From Paenibacillus sp. (GTDB lineage: Bacteria; Bacillota; Bacilli; Paenibacillales; Paenibacillaceae): 64,000 nt of DNA. This document shows, in pieces, positions 24,980 to 33,306 of this stretch (position 1 is its first letter; every line of letters begins with the position of its first letter). The stretch is from the NCBI GenBank assembly GCA_031254035.1, contig JAIRVF010000053.1:62001-126000 (forward strand), in the 5' to 3' direction. A model generated the notes under the pieces. That model was not told the origin of the DNA. It searched no databases and was given only the letters and a program-made list of their open reading frames with translations. The position numbers and the translations under genes were made by a program.

Positions 24980-25088
24980 TTGTTTTCATCTTATTTTAAG
25001 AATAGAATCATATAATTACTCCATACCCCTTTTATAATATATTGCTTGATACCCCGGAGCCCGCTGCTTTGGGGTATGTTTTTTTTAT
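24980..25088 (+). ncRNA. Possible small RNA: promoter plus orphan terminator
   Basis: TTGTTT (24980-24985), a 17-base spacer and TAGAAT (25003-25008) form a candidate promoter; a terminator (ATACCCC at 25049-25055, GGGGTAT at 25071-25077, T8) follows, with no ORF between. A second ATACCCC at 25023-25029 could pair with the same GGGGTAT. The predicted transcript is about 75 nt. No expression evidence. Confidence 0.35.
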
Positions 25089-25109
25089 GGTTCGTCATCG
25101 AATGTACTC

Positions 25110-25146
25110 AAAAAAGGCAGATTCCAAAGTGGAATCTGCCTTTTTT
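25110..25146. terminator. Terminator of the fdhF-DUF1641 operon
   Basis: AAAAAAGGCAGATTCCA (25110-25126) and TGGAATCTGCCTTTTTT (25130-25146) are perfectly inverted around AAG. It is 60 bases downstream of the DUF1641 stop on the minus strand. Confidence 0.93.
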
Positions 25147-25208
25147 AGAAGAAGCTAGTTTGATGATACTAGTTCTGCTAGTTTGGAGATGCTAGAAAAT
25201 ATGTGAGA

Positions 25209-25682
25209 CTATTTGCCGAGCTCTTTGCCGAGTCCCTTCAGAAATTGCAGGCCAAAACCGATAGCCCGGTTCACGTCAGGGTCATTCAGCGCGCCCATCA
25301 GGGAAAAGACCGTAAGCTTTTTTTCCTGCGGCTTGCGTGCTTCCTCGAGGCCTTTGGCAATGCCGGAAAACATCTTGGTAGTTTGCTCCGGACTAATGGC
25401 GGAAAGGGCGCCCGCCGCGGCAATCCCGTTGTTGATGATGTTGGTTACTTCGGGACGTTTTGCCTGATGAAGGGCGATTTCTGCCACTTTGGCTTTGGCT
25501 TTCAGCAGCGATTCCGTCGCTTCCAAAATGCCGCTGCCGTACAGTTCGTTAAGAACATCGATGGCTTTGTCAATCGCTTGTTCATGTTCAGCTACGGAAT
25601 CTTTCAACTGATTCAGGGATTGCTGTTTTAATTCTTCTTCGCTTAGTACACGTTTTTTAATTAAAGATATGGGTTCTGCCAT
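25209..25682 (-). CDS. DUF1641 protein, formate dehydrogenase accessory (YjgD/YrhD-like)
   Basis: A 157-residue, helical, soluble protein. SLNQLKDSVAEHEQAIDKAIDVL, GILEATESLLKAK and FSLMGALNDPDVNRAIGFGLQFLK match DUF1641, whose Bacillus subtilis members YjgD and YrhD are encoded next to the formate dehydrogenase genes yjgC and yrhE. It follows fdhF by 17 bases, so the two are co-transcribed. The family role is not settled; a structural or electron-transfer accessory of the formate dehydrogenase is likely. ATG 25682 is chosen over the upstream in-frame start because AAAGGTGG precedes it. Confidence 0.88.
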   Translation of the reverse strand: MAEPISLIKKRVLSEEELKQQSLNQLKDSVAEHEQAIDKAIDVLNELYGSGILEATESLLKAKAKVAEIALHQAKRPEVTNIINNGIAAAGALSAISPEQTTKMFSGIAKGLEEARKPQEKKLTVFSLMGALNDPDVNRAIGFGLQFLKGLGKELGK

Positions 25683-25699
25683 CTTTGTACCACCTTTCC

Positions 25700-28636
25700 T
25701 TAATCGACCAGAGAAACATAACCTGGGCGTTTCCATTTGCGCTCAACCTCAACGCCGTTTTGCGGATGGCGTTCCTTATTGCGCGGATTGGAGAGCGGCA
25801 GTGGATTTGTTCCCTTGATGTTCAGGACTTGCATCCGGACTCTGGCCTGTTTGTAGGCCGGCGTATGCGTATTGACATCCACGGCGCCACCGGTCAGGAT
25901 ATTCACCGCCGTCTCATGGCTGACCGAGTGCATCGGAACGTATAGTTCATTGCCGCGTACGCGGTCCGTGACCAAAGCTTTCAGCTTGATTGCCCCGTAA
26001 GGGGATTCCAGACGAACCAGAGATCCGCTTTCGACCCCGCGTTCAGCGGCAAGTTCAGGTGATACTTCCACAAACACTTCCGGCAGCTTCAGGTTGATGC
26101 CTTGCGACTTGTTGGTCAAGTTTCCTTCATGGAATTGTTCCAGAAGTCGACCGTTATTCAGCACCAGGTCAAATTCGGCCGGGAATTCCACTGGCGGAAT
26201 ATATTCTACAAGCGAGAAGCGCGCTTTTTTATCAGGGAAATTGAATCCGTCCAAGTACAGAAGCGGCGTGTTTTCCCCGGTCTGGGAGCCCCAGGAGAAG
26301 CTGCCCCAGCCTTCCATAACCTCATAACTTGCTTGGGAGAAAAACGGTGTCAGGCTGGCCATTTCCGCAAAAATTTCGCTTGGATGGCTGTAATTCCAGT
26401 CAAAGCCGAATTGCTTAGCGATCTGGGTCGTAATCCACCAGTCCGGTTTCGAATTGCCCATCGGTTCCAGAACTTCATAAAGGCGTTGTACGCGGCGTTC
26501 TGTATTGGTAAAGGTGCCGTCCTTTTCAAGGGAAGGGCTAGCAGGCAAAATGACATCGGCAAACTGGGCGGTTTGAGACAAGAAAACGTCTTGAACAACC
26601 AGGAAGTCCAGCTTACTAAGGAGATGCTGCACATGGTTGGCATTAGAATCAACCCAAGCCATATCTTCGCCTACCAGGTACATGCCTTTCAGGTCGCCGC
26701 GTTCAATGGCGTCCAGCATTTGGATGTTATCCATGCCCGGTTTAGGAGAAATCTTCACGCCGTAAGCCTCTTCAAAACGGGCGCGTGCTTCATCGTTGGA
26801 TACACGTTGGTATCCTGGAAACACAGCTGGCAATGTACCCATGTCGCAGGCACCCTGCACATTGTTATGGCCGCGAAGCGGGTAAGGTCCTGCACCAGGA
26901 CGCATGTAGTTGCCGGTGGCCAGCAGCAGGTTGGAAATAGCTGCGGATGTATAGGATCCTGCAATGTTTTGCGTAACGCCCATGCCCCAGCAAACGGCCG
27001 TTCCATCAGCCTCATGGATCATGGTGGCAATTTGGATCAGCGTTTCCTTAGAAATGCCGGTTTCTTTTTCGGCAAATTCCAGTGTGTATTTTTCAAGGAC
27101 TTGGTTATATTCTTCAAATTGGTGTACATGATCGCGGATGAAAGCATCGCTATGCCAGCCCTTGTCGATCATGTATTTCGTTACAGCAGTCAGCCATACG
27201 AAATCCGTACCTTGTTTCGGACGGACAAAGAGATCCGAGCGTTCTGCCATCTCATGTTTCCGCAGATCGGCAACGATCAATTTTTGTCCATGCAGTTTAT
27301 GAGCCCGTTTAATCCGTGTTGCTATTACCGGATGACCTTCTGCAGGTGCACATCCGATCAGAATGACCAGTCCTGCTGCCGCGATGTCCTTGATGGATCC
27401 GGCATCACCGCCGATTCCCACGGTGGACTGCAAGCCGTCCGAAGCGGGAGACTGGCAATAACGGGAACAGTTGTCGATATTATTGGTTTCAAATACTTGG
27501 CGCGCCAGTTTCTGAATAACATAGTTTTCCTCGTTGGTAATTTTAGACGAAGAAATAAATCCGAGCGCGTTTGAGCCGTATTCCTTTTTGATTCCGCCGA
27601 GACGTTCGGCAACCAAGGAAAGGGCCTCATCCCAAGTGGCTTCCACGAAAGCATCCCCTTGGCGGATGAGCGGAGTGGTGATACGCTCTTCGCTGTTAAC
27701 GAAGTCCCAACCGAATTTACCTTTGACGCAGGTCGAAATCGCGTTGACCGGTGCATCATGGGAAGGTTGGACTTTCAGAATCTTCCGGCCTTTGGTCCAA
27801 ACTTCAAATGCGCAACCTACGCCGCAGAATGTACAAACCGTTTTCGTTTTACGTGTTCTCGTGTCACGCATAGCGGCTTCGATTTCGGAAATGGCGAAGA
27901 TGCCGCTGTAACCGGGCTCAACCTCTTTAACCAGCTCAATCATCGGATCCATAACCGGCTTGTCGATTGCGGTCATGAAGCCAGCTTCACCCAGCATCGA
28001 TTTTTCCATCAGCGCGTTACATGGGCAGATCGTAACACATTGTCCGCAGCTGACGCAGGAGGAATCGTTGATGGCTACGCCGTCGTCCCATTTTACGCGC
28101 GGGATGTCGGCTTCCCAGTCGATGGAAAGTGTCTCATTGACCTGAAGGCTTTGGCAGACCTCGACGCACTGCCCGCAAGCGATACATTGGTTCGGATCAT
28201 ACCGGTAAAACGGATGGGACATATCAACTTCGGAAGGGTCCACTTTTGGCCGATATGGATATTTTTGATGCTCGATTTCCATCATTTCTGCCGTATTATG
28301 TAGCTTGCAGTTGCCGTTGTTGTTGTCACAAACCGTACAATACAGCAGATGGTTTTCCAGAATCCGATCCATCGCTTCGGTCTGCGCTTCTTTCGCTCTT
28401 TTTGAGGAAAGCTGGATGTCCATCCCGTTCTCTGCTTTGGTGGAGCAGGCCCGTTTTAATTGGCCGTTGATCTCAACGATGCATGTATCGCATGTCTGGA
28501 TCGGGTCAACCTCAGGTACGTAACAAATTTGAGGATGTGAAAGGTTCGCAAGGTTAATCGCCTCGATTACCGTCATGCCCTCTTTCACTTCAACTTTTTG
28601 TCCGTTCAAAGTTATGCTTATAGTTTCCTGGCTCAC
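25700..28636 (-). CDS. fdhF: Formate dehydrogenase, molybdopterin alpha subunit
   Basis: A 978-residue NAD-linked-type enzyme that oxidises formate to CO2. Domains in order: 2Fe-2S ferredoxin (about 1-85, Cys in CYVPEVDPIQTCDTC), His-Cys [4Fe-4S] (HLLYCTVCDNNNGNC), two [4Fe-4S] clusters (CIACGQCVEVC, CVSCGQCVTICPC), then the bis-MGD oxidoreductase with CTFCGVGC near residue 270. The Mo ligand position is cysteine (NCSRYCQSPA) where E. coli FdhF has selenocysteine. The C-terminal molybdopterin dinucleotide domain begins near 860. GTG 28636 follows GAGGT. A leader with a terminator precedes it. Confidence 0.94.
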   Translation of the reverse strand: MSQETISITLNGQKVEVKEGMTVIEAINLANLSHPQICYVPEVDPIQTCDTCIVEINGQLKRACSTKAENGMDIQLSSKRAKEAQTEAMDRILENHLLYCTVCDNNNGNCKLHNTAEMMEIEHQKYPYRPKVDPSEVDMSHPFYRYDPNQCIACGQCVEVCQSLQVNETLSIDWEADIPRVKWDDGVAINDSSCVSCGQCVTICPCNALMEKSMLGEAGFMTAIDKPVMDPMIELVKEVEPGYSGIFAISEIEAAMRDTRTRKTKTVCTFCGVGCAFEVWTKGRKILKVQPSHDAPVNAISTCVKGKFGWDFVNSEERITTPLIRQGDAFVEATWDEALSLVAERLGGIKKEYGSNALGFISSSKITNEENYVIQKLARQVFETNNIDNCSRYCQSPASDGLQSTVGIGGDAGSIKDIAAAGLVILIGCAPAEGHPVIATRIKRAHKLHGQKLIVADLRKHEMAERSDLFVRPKQGTDFVWLTAVTKYMIDKGWHSDAFIRDHVHQFEEYNQVLEKYTLEFAEKETGISKETLIQIATMIHEADGTAVCWGMGVTQNIAGSYTSAAISNLLLATGNYMRPGAGPYPLRGHNNVQGACDMGTLPAVFPGYQRVSNDEARARFEEAYGVKISPKPGMDNIQMLDAIERGDLKGMYLVGEDMAWVDSNANHVQHLLSKLDFLVVQDVFLSQTAQFADVILPASPSLEKDGTFTNTERRVQRLYEVLEPMGNSKPDWWITTQIAKQFGFDWNYSHPSEIFAEMASLTPFFSQASYEVMEGWGSFSWGSQTGENTPLLYLDGFNFPDKKARFSLVEYIPPVEFPAEFDLVLNNGRLLEQFHEGNLTNKSQGINLKLPEVFVEVSPELAAERGVESGSLVRLESPYGAIKLKALVTDRVRGNELYVPMHSVSHETAVNILTGGAVDVNTHTPAYKQARVRMQVLNIKGTNPLPLSNPRNKERHPQNGVEVERKWKRPGYVSLVD

Positions 28637-28715
28637 GAAATAACCTCATTTCCCCAATTTTTTCTCGATAACGGAATACCGGTATTTTGGAAGTGCATAC
28701 AAAAATGCCCATAAA

Positions 28716-28866
28716 CAAAAAACTCCACTAAAACCCATCCGCTAGTTCTGGTGCGGCAGGTTGTAGTGGAGTAACCGATTAGCAATGGCCTACTAAACTG
28801 ATCATTCCGTTATGTTGTCAAAACGGTGTCTCGCCATGATTATACTACTTCCCCCTGAAAAAACAA
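28716..28866 (-). promoter_or_regulatory. fdhF leader with promoter and intrinsic terminator, candidate attenuator
   Basis: On the minus strand TTGTTT (28866-28861), 16 bases, TATAAT (28844-28839) form a promoter. The RNA would run about 115 nt and then meet ACTCCACTA (28772-28764) paired with TAGTGGAGT (28730-28722), with CCGC/GCGG inside, followed by TTTTTT. The fdhF start lies 80 bases beyond. An alternative pairing, GGTT with AACC around ACTCCACTAC, would hide the left arm of the terminator. Class unknown. Confidence 0.6.
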
Positions 28867-28951
28867 GATTGAATTATCAAGGCCCTAATTCTTCTGTACA
28901 ATCTTTCTAAGATTTAGTATAGTGTTTAACTTGTGGTGAGGTGATTAAGAG

Positions 28952-29299
28952 ATGAAAAAGGAAGCTGCGTTTAACGACATCATCCGAAAAGTCAGAAAAG
29001 ACACGTTCGGTAAAGGGCCTGAGCGCATTCATACGACTTTCGTCGAAAACATGGCGATCACCCGGATGTACGGGAATTTTACCCCAACTGAAAAGTTTAT
29101 TGCGCAAACGTCTGATGGCAAAAAAATGGTGCACAGCGCCAGAACGCACATGATTCAGGATATGTATAAAAAAAAGGTGCCGGATGGTTTGGAAGAACTT
29201 TGCGGCTCTAAGCTCATTCATTTGTTTAATGATGTTAAGGTGGATGAGGACATCGCGATTTCCGTTTTTTTGTTTGAAAAAAATATAGAACTGGGATGA
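28952..29299 (+). CDS. DUF2294 protein
   Basis: A 115-residue small protein of the DUF2294 family, with no known biochemical role. Conserved-looking stretches are GPERIHTTFVENMAITRMYGNFTP and KMVHSARTHMIQ. It is predicted alpha/beta with no membrane segment or cysteine cluster. ATG 28952 follows GAGGTG. It lies seven bases before fdhD and divergent from fdhF, and so is probably the first gene of a DUF2294-fdhD-moaA unit. This location points to a part in formate dehydrogenase maturation or formate response, which is inference. Confidence 0.82.
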   Translation: MKKEAAFNDIIRKVRKDTFGKGPERIHTTFVENMAITRMYGNFTPTEKFIAQTSDGKKMVHSARTHMIQDMYKKKVPDGLEELCGSKLIHLFNDVKVDEDIAISVFLFEKNIELG

Positions 29300-29306
29300 T
29301 AAGCCG

Positions 29307-30110
29307 ATGAACAGCGCGACACGTGGAAAAGAAGGCATTATTCGCTATGAGAATGGTATGATTTCGGAGAAATCCGATCTCATTGTCACCGAACACCCCG
29401 TCACCATCAAAATTAACGGCGAGGAATTTGCCACTTTGGTATGTACGCCGGAATACATTGAGGATATGGCGGTCGGTTATCTTGCTTCGGAAGGCGTCAT
29501 CGCCGGGATCGATGAAATCAAGGATTTGTGGGTTCAAGAGGAAGAGGGGTTCGTTCATGCGGAAGTCAGCCGCTGGAGCCCGCTCCACCGTCAGCTTTAC
29601 AGCAAGCGGTATGTAACTTCCTGCTGCGGCGCAAGTCGGCAGGGATTTGTATTTTTTAACGATGCCAAAACAGCCAAACGACTGCATGATGTGCCAGTTG
29701 AGCTTTCATTTGATGACGTTTTCAGACTAGTGCGGGAAATGCAGGAGGGCGCTGAAATCTTCAGCAAGACAGGCGGCGTACACAATGCGGCTTTATGCGA
29801 CCGGAATGGGATTTTGCTGGAGCGGATGGATATCGGCAGGCATAATGCGCTTGATAAAATCTATGGTCACTGTTTGCAACAGGGCATCCCCATGAACGAT
29901 AAAATCATTGTATTCAGCGGCAGAATTTCTTCGGAAATCTTGCTTAAAGTCGCAAAAATCGGCTGCGGCATCATCCTTTCCAAGTCGGCGCCGACAGGGC
30001 TAGCGCTTGAACTTGCGGAGAATTTGGGCATCACGGCCGTAGGTTTTGTCCGGGGAAGCAGCTGCAATGTGTACACTCATCCGCAGCGCATTATTGAATG
30101 CAAAAATTGA
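29307..30110 (+). CDS. fdhD: Formate dehydrogenase sulfurtransferase FdhD
   Basis: A 267-residue protein that transfers sulfur from a cysteine desulfurase to the molybdenum cofactor of formate dehydrogenase. The conserved cysteine loop is seen as TSCCGASRQGF near residues 105-115, and the later GGVHNAALCDRNG, RHNALDKIYG, SGRISSEILLK and FVRGSSCNVYTHPQRI are standard FdhD blocks. ATG 29307 follows a weak GGGATGA site. It should activate the fdhF product encoded divergently. Confidence 0.94.
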   Translation: MNSATRGKEGIIRYENGMISEKSDLIVTEHPVTIKINGEEFATLVCTPEYIEDMAVGYLASEGVIAGIDEIKDLWVQEEEGFVHAEVSRWSPLHRQLYSKRYVTSCCGASRQGFVFFNDAKTAKRLHDVPVELSFDDVFRLVREMQEGAEIFSKTGGVHNAALCDRNGILLERMDIGRHNALDKIYGHCLQQGIPMNDKIIVFSGRISSEILLKVAKIGCGIILSKSAPTGLALELAENLGITAVGFVRGSSCNVYTHPQRIIECKN

Positions 30111-30186
30111 ATCAAAATACGGCTCGTTTAGAATAGCCGGTGCCCATGCCCCGGCTGCCATTGTGCACTGAAATGGAGTGAGTTTC

Positions 30187-31200
30187 ATGGAAACCAAAGA
30201 TTATTACAAACGTGTACTTCGGGACTTGCGTGTTTCCGTGACGGACCGCTGCAATTTCCGGTGCCGTTACTGCATGCCGGAGGAGATTTTTAATCAAGAC
30301 TATCCCTTTTTAACCCGCGATCATATTCTATCTGTCGATGAAACCGTAAGACTAGCGCGGATTTTTGCCCGTCTTGGTGTGCAGAAAATGCGGATAACAG
30401 GCGGAGAGCCTACACTGCGCAGGGAACTGCCGGAGATTATTGCGGGTATTGCCGGAATTCCGGGCGTAAACGATATTGCACTTACAACCAACGGAAGCCT
30501 GTTGACCAAGCAGGCCGCGAAGCTGCGCGAGGCCGGACTAATGCGCGTAGCAGTCAGCCTGGATGCTTTGGATGATGAAACCTTTTTCCGAATGAACGGT
30601 GGCAAAGCCAGTGTACGGCAGGTTCTTGAAGGAATCGATGCTGCTGCGGAAGCGGGTTTGAAGATTAAGGTGAACATGGTAGTGCAAAAGGGTGTAAATG
30701 AGCATGCGCTTTTGCCGATGGTCCGTTATTTTCGGGAAAGAGGCCATATTCTACGCATGATCGAGTATATGGATGTGGGCAATACAAACGGCTGGGATTG
30801 GAAGCAGGTCGTCAGTAAAAAGGAAATGCTGGAACGGATCGGGGCGGAATTTCCGCTGGAGCCGGCAGAACCTAATTACACGGGAGAAGTGGCGTCGCGC
30901 TTCCGTTTTCTGGACGGCAAAGGCGAGATCGGCATCATTTCGTCTGTCAGTGACGCTTTTTGTTCCTCGTGCACGCGGGGGAGAATATCCGCCGATGGAA
31001 TATTCTATACATGCTTGTTCGCAACCCAAGGGCATGATCTACGTGCGTTGTTGCGTTCGGATGATTCCGATGACGAGATAACGGAGCGGATCGTTTCGAT
31101 CTGGGAAGGACGGCATGACCAATATTCACTGGAACGTGAAGTATCGAGGGAAAAACGAAGCGGTGGAGACAAGGTGGAAATGTCCCGTATTGGCGGATAA
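30187..31200 (+). CDS. moaA: GTP 3',8-cyclase MoaA
   Basis: A 337-residue radical SAM enzyme for the first step of molybdenum cofactor synthesis, turning GTP into the 3',8-cyclo intermediate. The SAM cluster is CNFRCRYCMP near residues 20-29; TGGEPTLR is the SAM-binding strand; the C-terminal cluster is FCSSC...RG and YTCLF. The protein ends in the typical Gly-Gly. ATG 30187 is preferred over GTG 30178 since GGAG is eight bases upstream. A small hairpin (AGCCGG/CCGGCT, 30135-30157) lies in the gap after fdhD. Confidence 0.95.
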   Translation: METKDYYKRVLRDLRVSVTDRCNFRCRYCMPEEIFNQDYPFLTRDHILSVDETVRLARIFARLGVQKMRITGGEPTLRRELPEIIAGIAGIPGVNDIALTTNGSLLTKQAAKLREAGLMRVAVSLDALDDETFFRMNGGKASVRQVLEGIDAAAEAGLKIKVNMVVQKGVNEHALLPMVRYFRERGHILRMIEYMDVGNTNGWDWKQVVSKKEMLERIGAEFPLEPAEPNYTGEVASRFRFLDGKGEIGIISSVSDAFCSSCTRGRISADGIFYTCLFATQGHDLRALLRSDDSDDEITERIVSIWEGRHDQYSLEREVSREKRSGGDKVEMSRIGG

Positions 31201-31253
31201 CAATGTGAATAGGATTTGAATAATAATTAGACTAAGTACATTTATTCACAATG

Positions 31254-31455
31254 TTGACAAAGTTAGAACATGTGATATCATGTGATATGAAATGTTGAGT
31301 ATGCGTATGGTGAAGTGGCTGTAGGTATTGCAGTTGCTTTACTGATAGCGTAAGCGCGTGATTGATCCTCCTATAGGAAAAGGGTAGGGGTATTAACCGG
31401 CACAGGTTTTTCTTTTCGTGTTCTGGCGGAAAGAGAAATTTGTGGCGGTTTTTTT
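31254..31455 (+). promoter_or_regulatory. focA promoter and leader with intrinsic terminator, candidate attenuator
   Basis: TTGACA (31254-31259), 16 bases, TATCAT (31276-31281) is a strong promoter. The direct repeat ATGTGATATC/ATGTGATATG (31270-31289) overlaps the -10. About 110 nt of leader follow, then a terminator: CCGGCACAGG with TTTTCTTTTC (31397-31417) pairs with GAAAGAGAAA and TGTGGCGG (to 31448), then T7. The focA start is 105 bases further. Transcription into focA thus requires readthrough. Confidence 0.65.
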
Positions 31456-31559
31456 GTGCGTATAAAGACACTTCTGCAGTTTCCATTGCGGCCATCCTGA
31501 AGCGGTAGAATGGGCATGGAAATCAACAAAAAAGAGAAATATTGATGGAGGAATGTAAT

Positions 31560-32372
31560 ATGTCATCGTTTTCCACACCCCAGCAAATCAAAGACATCGC
31601 CATTGAAGTCGGAGAGAAAAAGGCCAAAACCTCCCTTCCCGCCGTTCTGGTGTTGGGATTTTTGGCCGGGGCATTTATTGCTTTGGGTTTTCTGCTTGAT
31701 ATCCGCGTGATCGGTACGGCACCGAAGGAGTGGGGGTCTGTTGTGAATCTTCTCGGGGGAGCCGTGTTCCCGGTTGGACTGATCCTGACAGTCCTCGCAG
31801 GCGGAGAGCTGTTGACAGGTAACATGATGGCGCTTCCAATGGCTTGGTTTGCACGTAAAATCGGCTTTGGTTCCGTACTGAAAAACTTGGCGCTAGTGAC
31901 GATTGCGAATTTTGTTGGCTCTGTATTCGTCGCCTACTTTTTTGGTCATGTCGTGGGACTTACCGAAGGAGCCTTCCTGGCGAAAACAACAGCAATTGCA
32001 ACTGCCAAAATCAATGATTCGTTTCTACAGGCATTCGTATCCGGCATCGGGTGTAACTGGCTGGTATGCCTTGCTGTATGGCTTGCATTCGGAGCGAAAG
32101 ACTTCTCTGGTAAAATCATCGGTATGTGGTTCCCGGTCATGGCTTTTGTTGCCATCGGCTTCCAGCACGTTGTTGCCAATATGTTCGTGATTCCTGCCGC
32201 TATTTTTTCCGGACAAATGACTTGGGGGCAATACTTCCCGAACTTCGGTGCGGTATTCCTGGGTAACCTGATCGGCGGAATGATCTTTGTCGCTGGCGCA
32301 TATTTCGTCGCTTACCGGCAGCCTGCCGGAGCACCAGCGCTCTCCAAACAAGGGAGTCAGAAATCCGCATAA
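31560..32372 (+). CDS. focA: Formate/nitrite transporter family channel (FocA-like)
   Basis: A 270-residue membrane channel of the FNT family, with six hydrophobic helices and the repeated half-helix loops. Visible blocks are GGAVFPVGLILTVLAGGELLTGN, ATAKINDSFLQAFVSGIGCNWLVCLAVWL, GFQHVVANMF and GNLIGGMIFVAG. The histidine in GFQHVVANM is the central pore histidine of FNT channels. Position beside the formate dehydrogenase genes favours formate over nitrite. The frame opens earlier, but ATG 31560 has GGAGG at proper spacing. It converges with and overlaps the LysR gene by 16 bases. Confidence 0.93.
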   Translation: MSSFSTPQQIKDIAIEVGEKKAKTSLPAVLVLGFLAGAFIALGFLLDIRVIGTAPKEWGSVVNLLGGAVFPVGLILTVLAGGELLTGNMMALPMAWFARKIGFGSVLKNLALVTIANFVGSVFVAYFFGHVVGLTEGAFLAKTTAIATAKINDSFLQAFVSGIGCNWLVCLAVWLAFGAKDFSGKIIGMWFPVMAFVAIGFQHVVANMFVIPAAIFSGQMTWGQYFPNFGAVFLGNLIGGMIFVAGAYFVAYRQPAGAPALSKQGSQKSA

Positions 32373-33259
32373 AGAGATTGGGTGTTCAATTTTAGGGATT
32401 GGATGAATTTTAGCACTGCCATGACAGCCGGTTCATCTTTGCTTTGCAGTAAGGAAAGATCCCGGCTGATCTTCATCCCCCGGATCGGAAGTTCGCGAAG
32501 CTCGCTGCTTTCGAGCTCTTTGCGAACCACCCAGCGTGACAGCAAAGCGATGCCAAGACCGCAAGCTACGGCTTCTTTCACGCCTTGACTGCTGTTTAAC
32601 ACGAAACAGCGCTTGACGGACAGATTCCCATCATGGATAAGCTTGTCGCTATAGGCTCGTGTACCAGAACCCGTTTCTCTCATGACCCATACCTGATCTT
32701 GAAGCCGCCCCATATCAACGCTTTTTTCAGCAGCGAGGGGATGATCCGGAGCGGAGATGAGAACCATTTCATCTTTCATGAAGGTCGTCACCTTTAGATC
32801 TTTTGCATCCACTTTTCCTTCGACCAGACCAATATGGAACTTTCCGGCACGGATATCCTGCAAAATATTGCCCGTGTTGCTGATATGGACCTGCACATCT
32901 ACAAGCGGATACTGGTGGGCATATTCAGCGAGTACTCGCGGCAAAATGTATTCCCCGATTGTAAAACTCGCCCCCATGAACAAGGACCCGGTAACTTCAT
33001 CCCGCAGCATATAGATATCCGCCTTGGCTTCATCATATAAAGCAAGAATTTGCTGTGCTTTGCGAAATAGAATCTCTCCTGCCTCGGTTAATTTAACAAG
33101 CTTTGGAGAGCGGTGCATCAGCTTGGCTCCAAGTTCATTTTCCAGATTGCGAATATGAAGGCTTACGCCTGGTTGAGACAAGTTAAGCATCTTGGCGGCT
33201 TGAGAGAAATTCTTCTGCTCAGCCACTGTCACAAACACTTTTAACGTATCAGTAATCAT
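32357..33259 (-). CDS. LysR-family transcriptional regulator
   Basis: A 300-residue LysR regulator. The N-terminal winged helix (residues 1-60: FVTVAEQKNFSQAAKMLNLSQPGVSLHIRNLE) is followed by a substrate-binding domain of two lobes (about 90-295). It resembles CysB/CysL-type members more than metabolic NodD types. Its 3' end overlaps focA by 16 bases on the opposite strand. It could act on focA or fdhF, but nothing in sequence proves it. ATG 33259 has GGAGG upstream. Confidence 0.9.
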   Translation of the reverse strand: MITDTLKVFVTVAEQKNFSQAAKMLNLSQPGVSLHIRNLENELGAKLMHRSPKLVKLTEAGEILFRKAQQILALYDEAKADIYMLRDEVTGSLFMGASFTIGEYILPRVLAEYAHQYPLVDVQVHISNTGNILQDIRAGKFHIGLVEGKVDAKDLKVTTFMKDEMVLISAPDHPLAAEKSVDMGRLQDQVWVMRETGSGTRAYSDKLIHDGNLSVKRCFVLNSSQGVKEAVACGLGIALLSRWVVRKELESSELRELPIRGMKISRDLSLLQSKDEPAVMAVLKFIQSLKLNTQSLYADF

Positions 33260-33306
33260 CGTGCCTATCCTCCAGTGATTTTCAGGAATTAGCAGCCTTC
33301 CCTGAC

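Noticed and set aside
26102..27574. 490-codon plus-strand open frame
   Set aside because: It lies fully antisense to fdhF, has no ribosome binding site and no protein-like features; it is a shadow of the fdhF codon pattern.
28716..28866. Assigning the fdhF leader to the Moco riboswitch class
   Set aside because: The promoter-leader-terminator layout fits, but I could not see the conserved core of that class; naming it would be a guess.
31203..31248. Fnr or Rex operator from TGTGAATA...TATTCACA upstream of focA
   Set aside because: The half-sites are about 30 bases apart, far too distant for these dimers, and no closer match exists.
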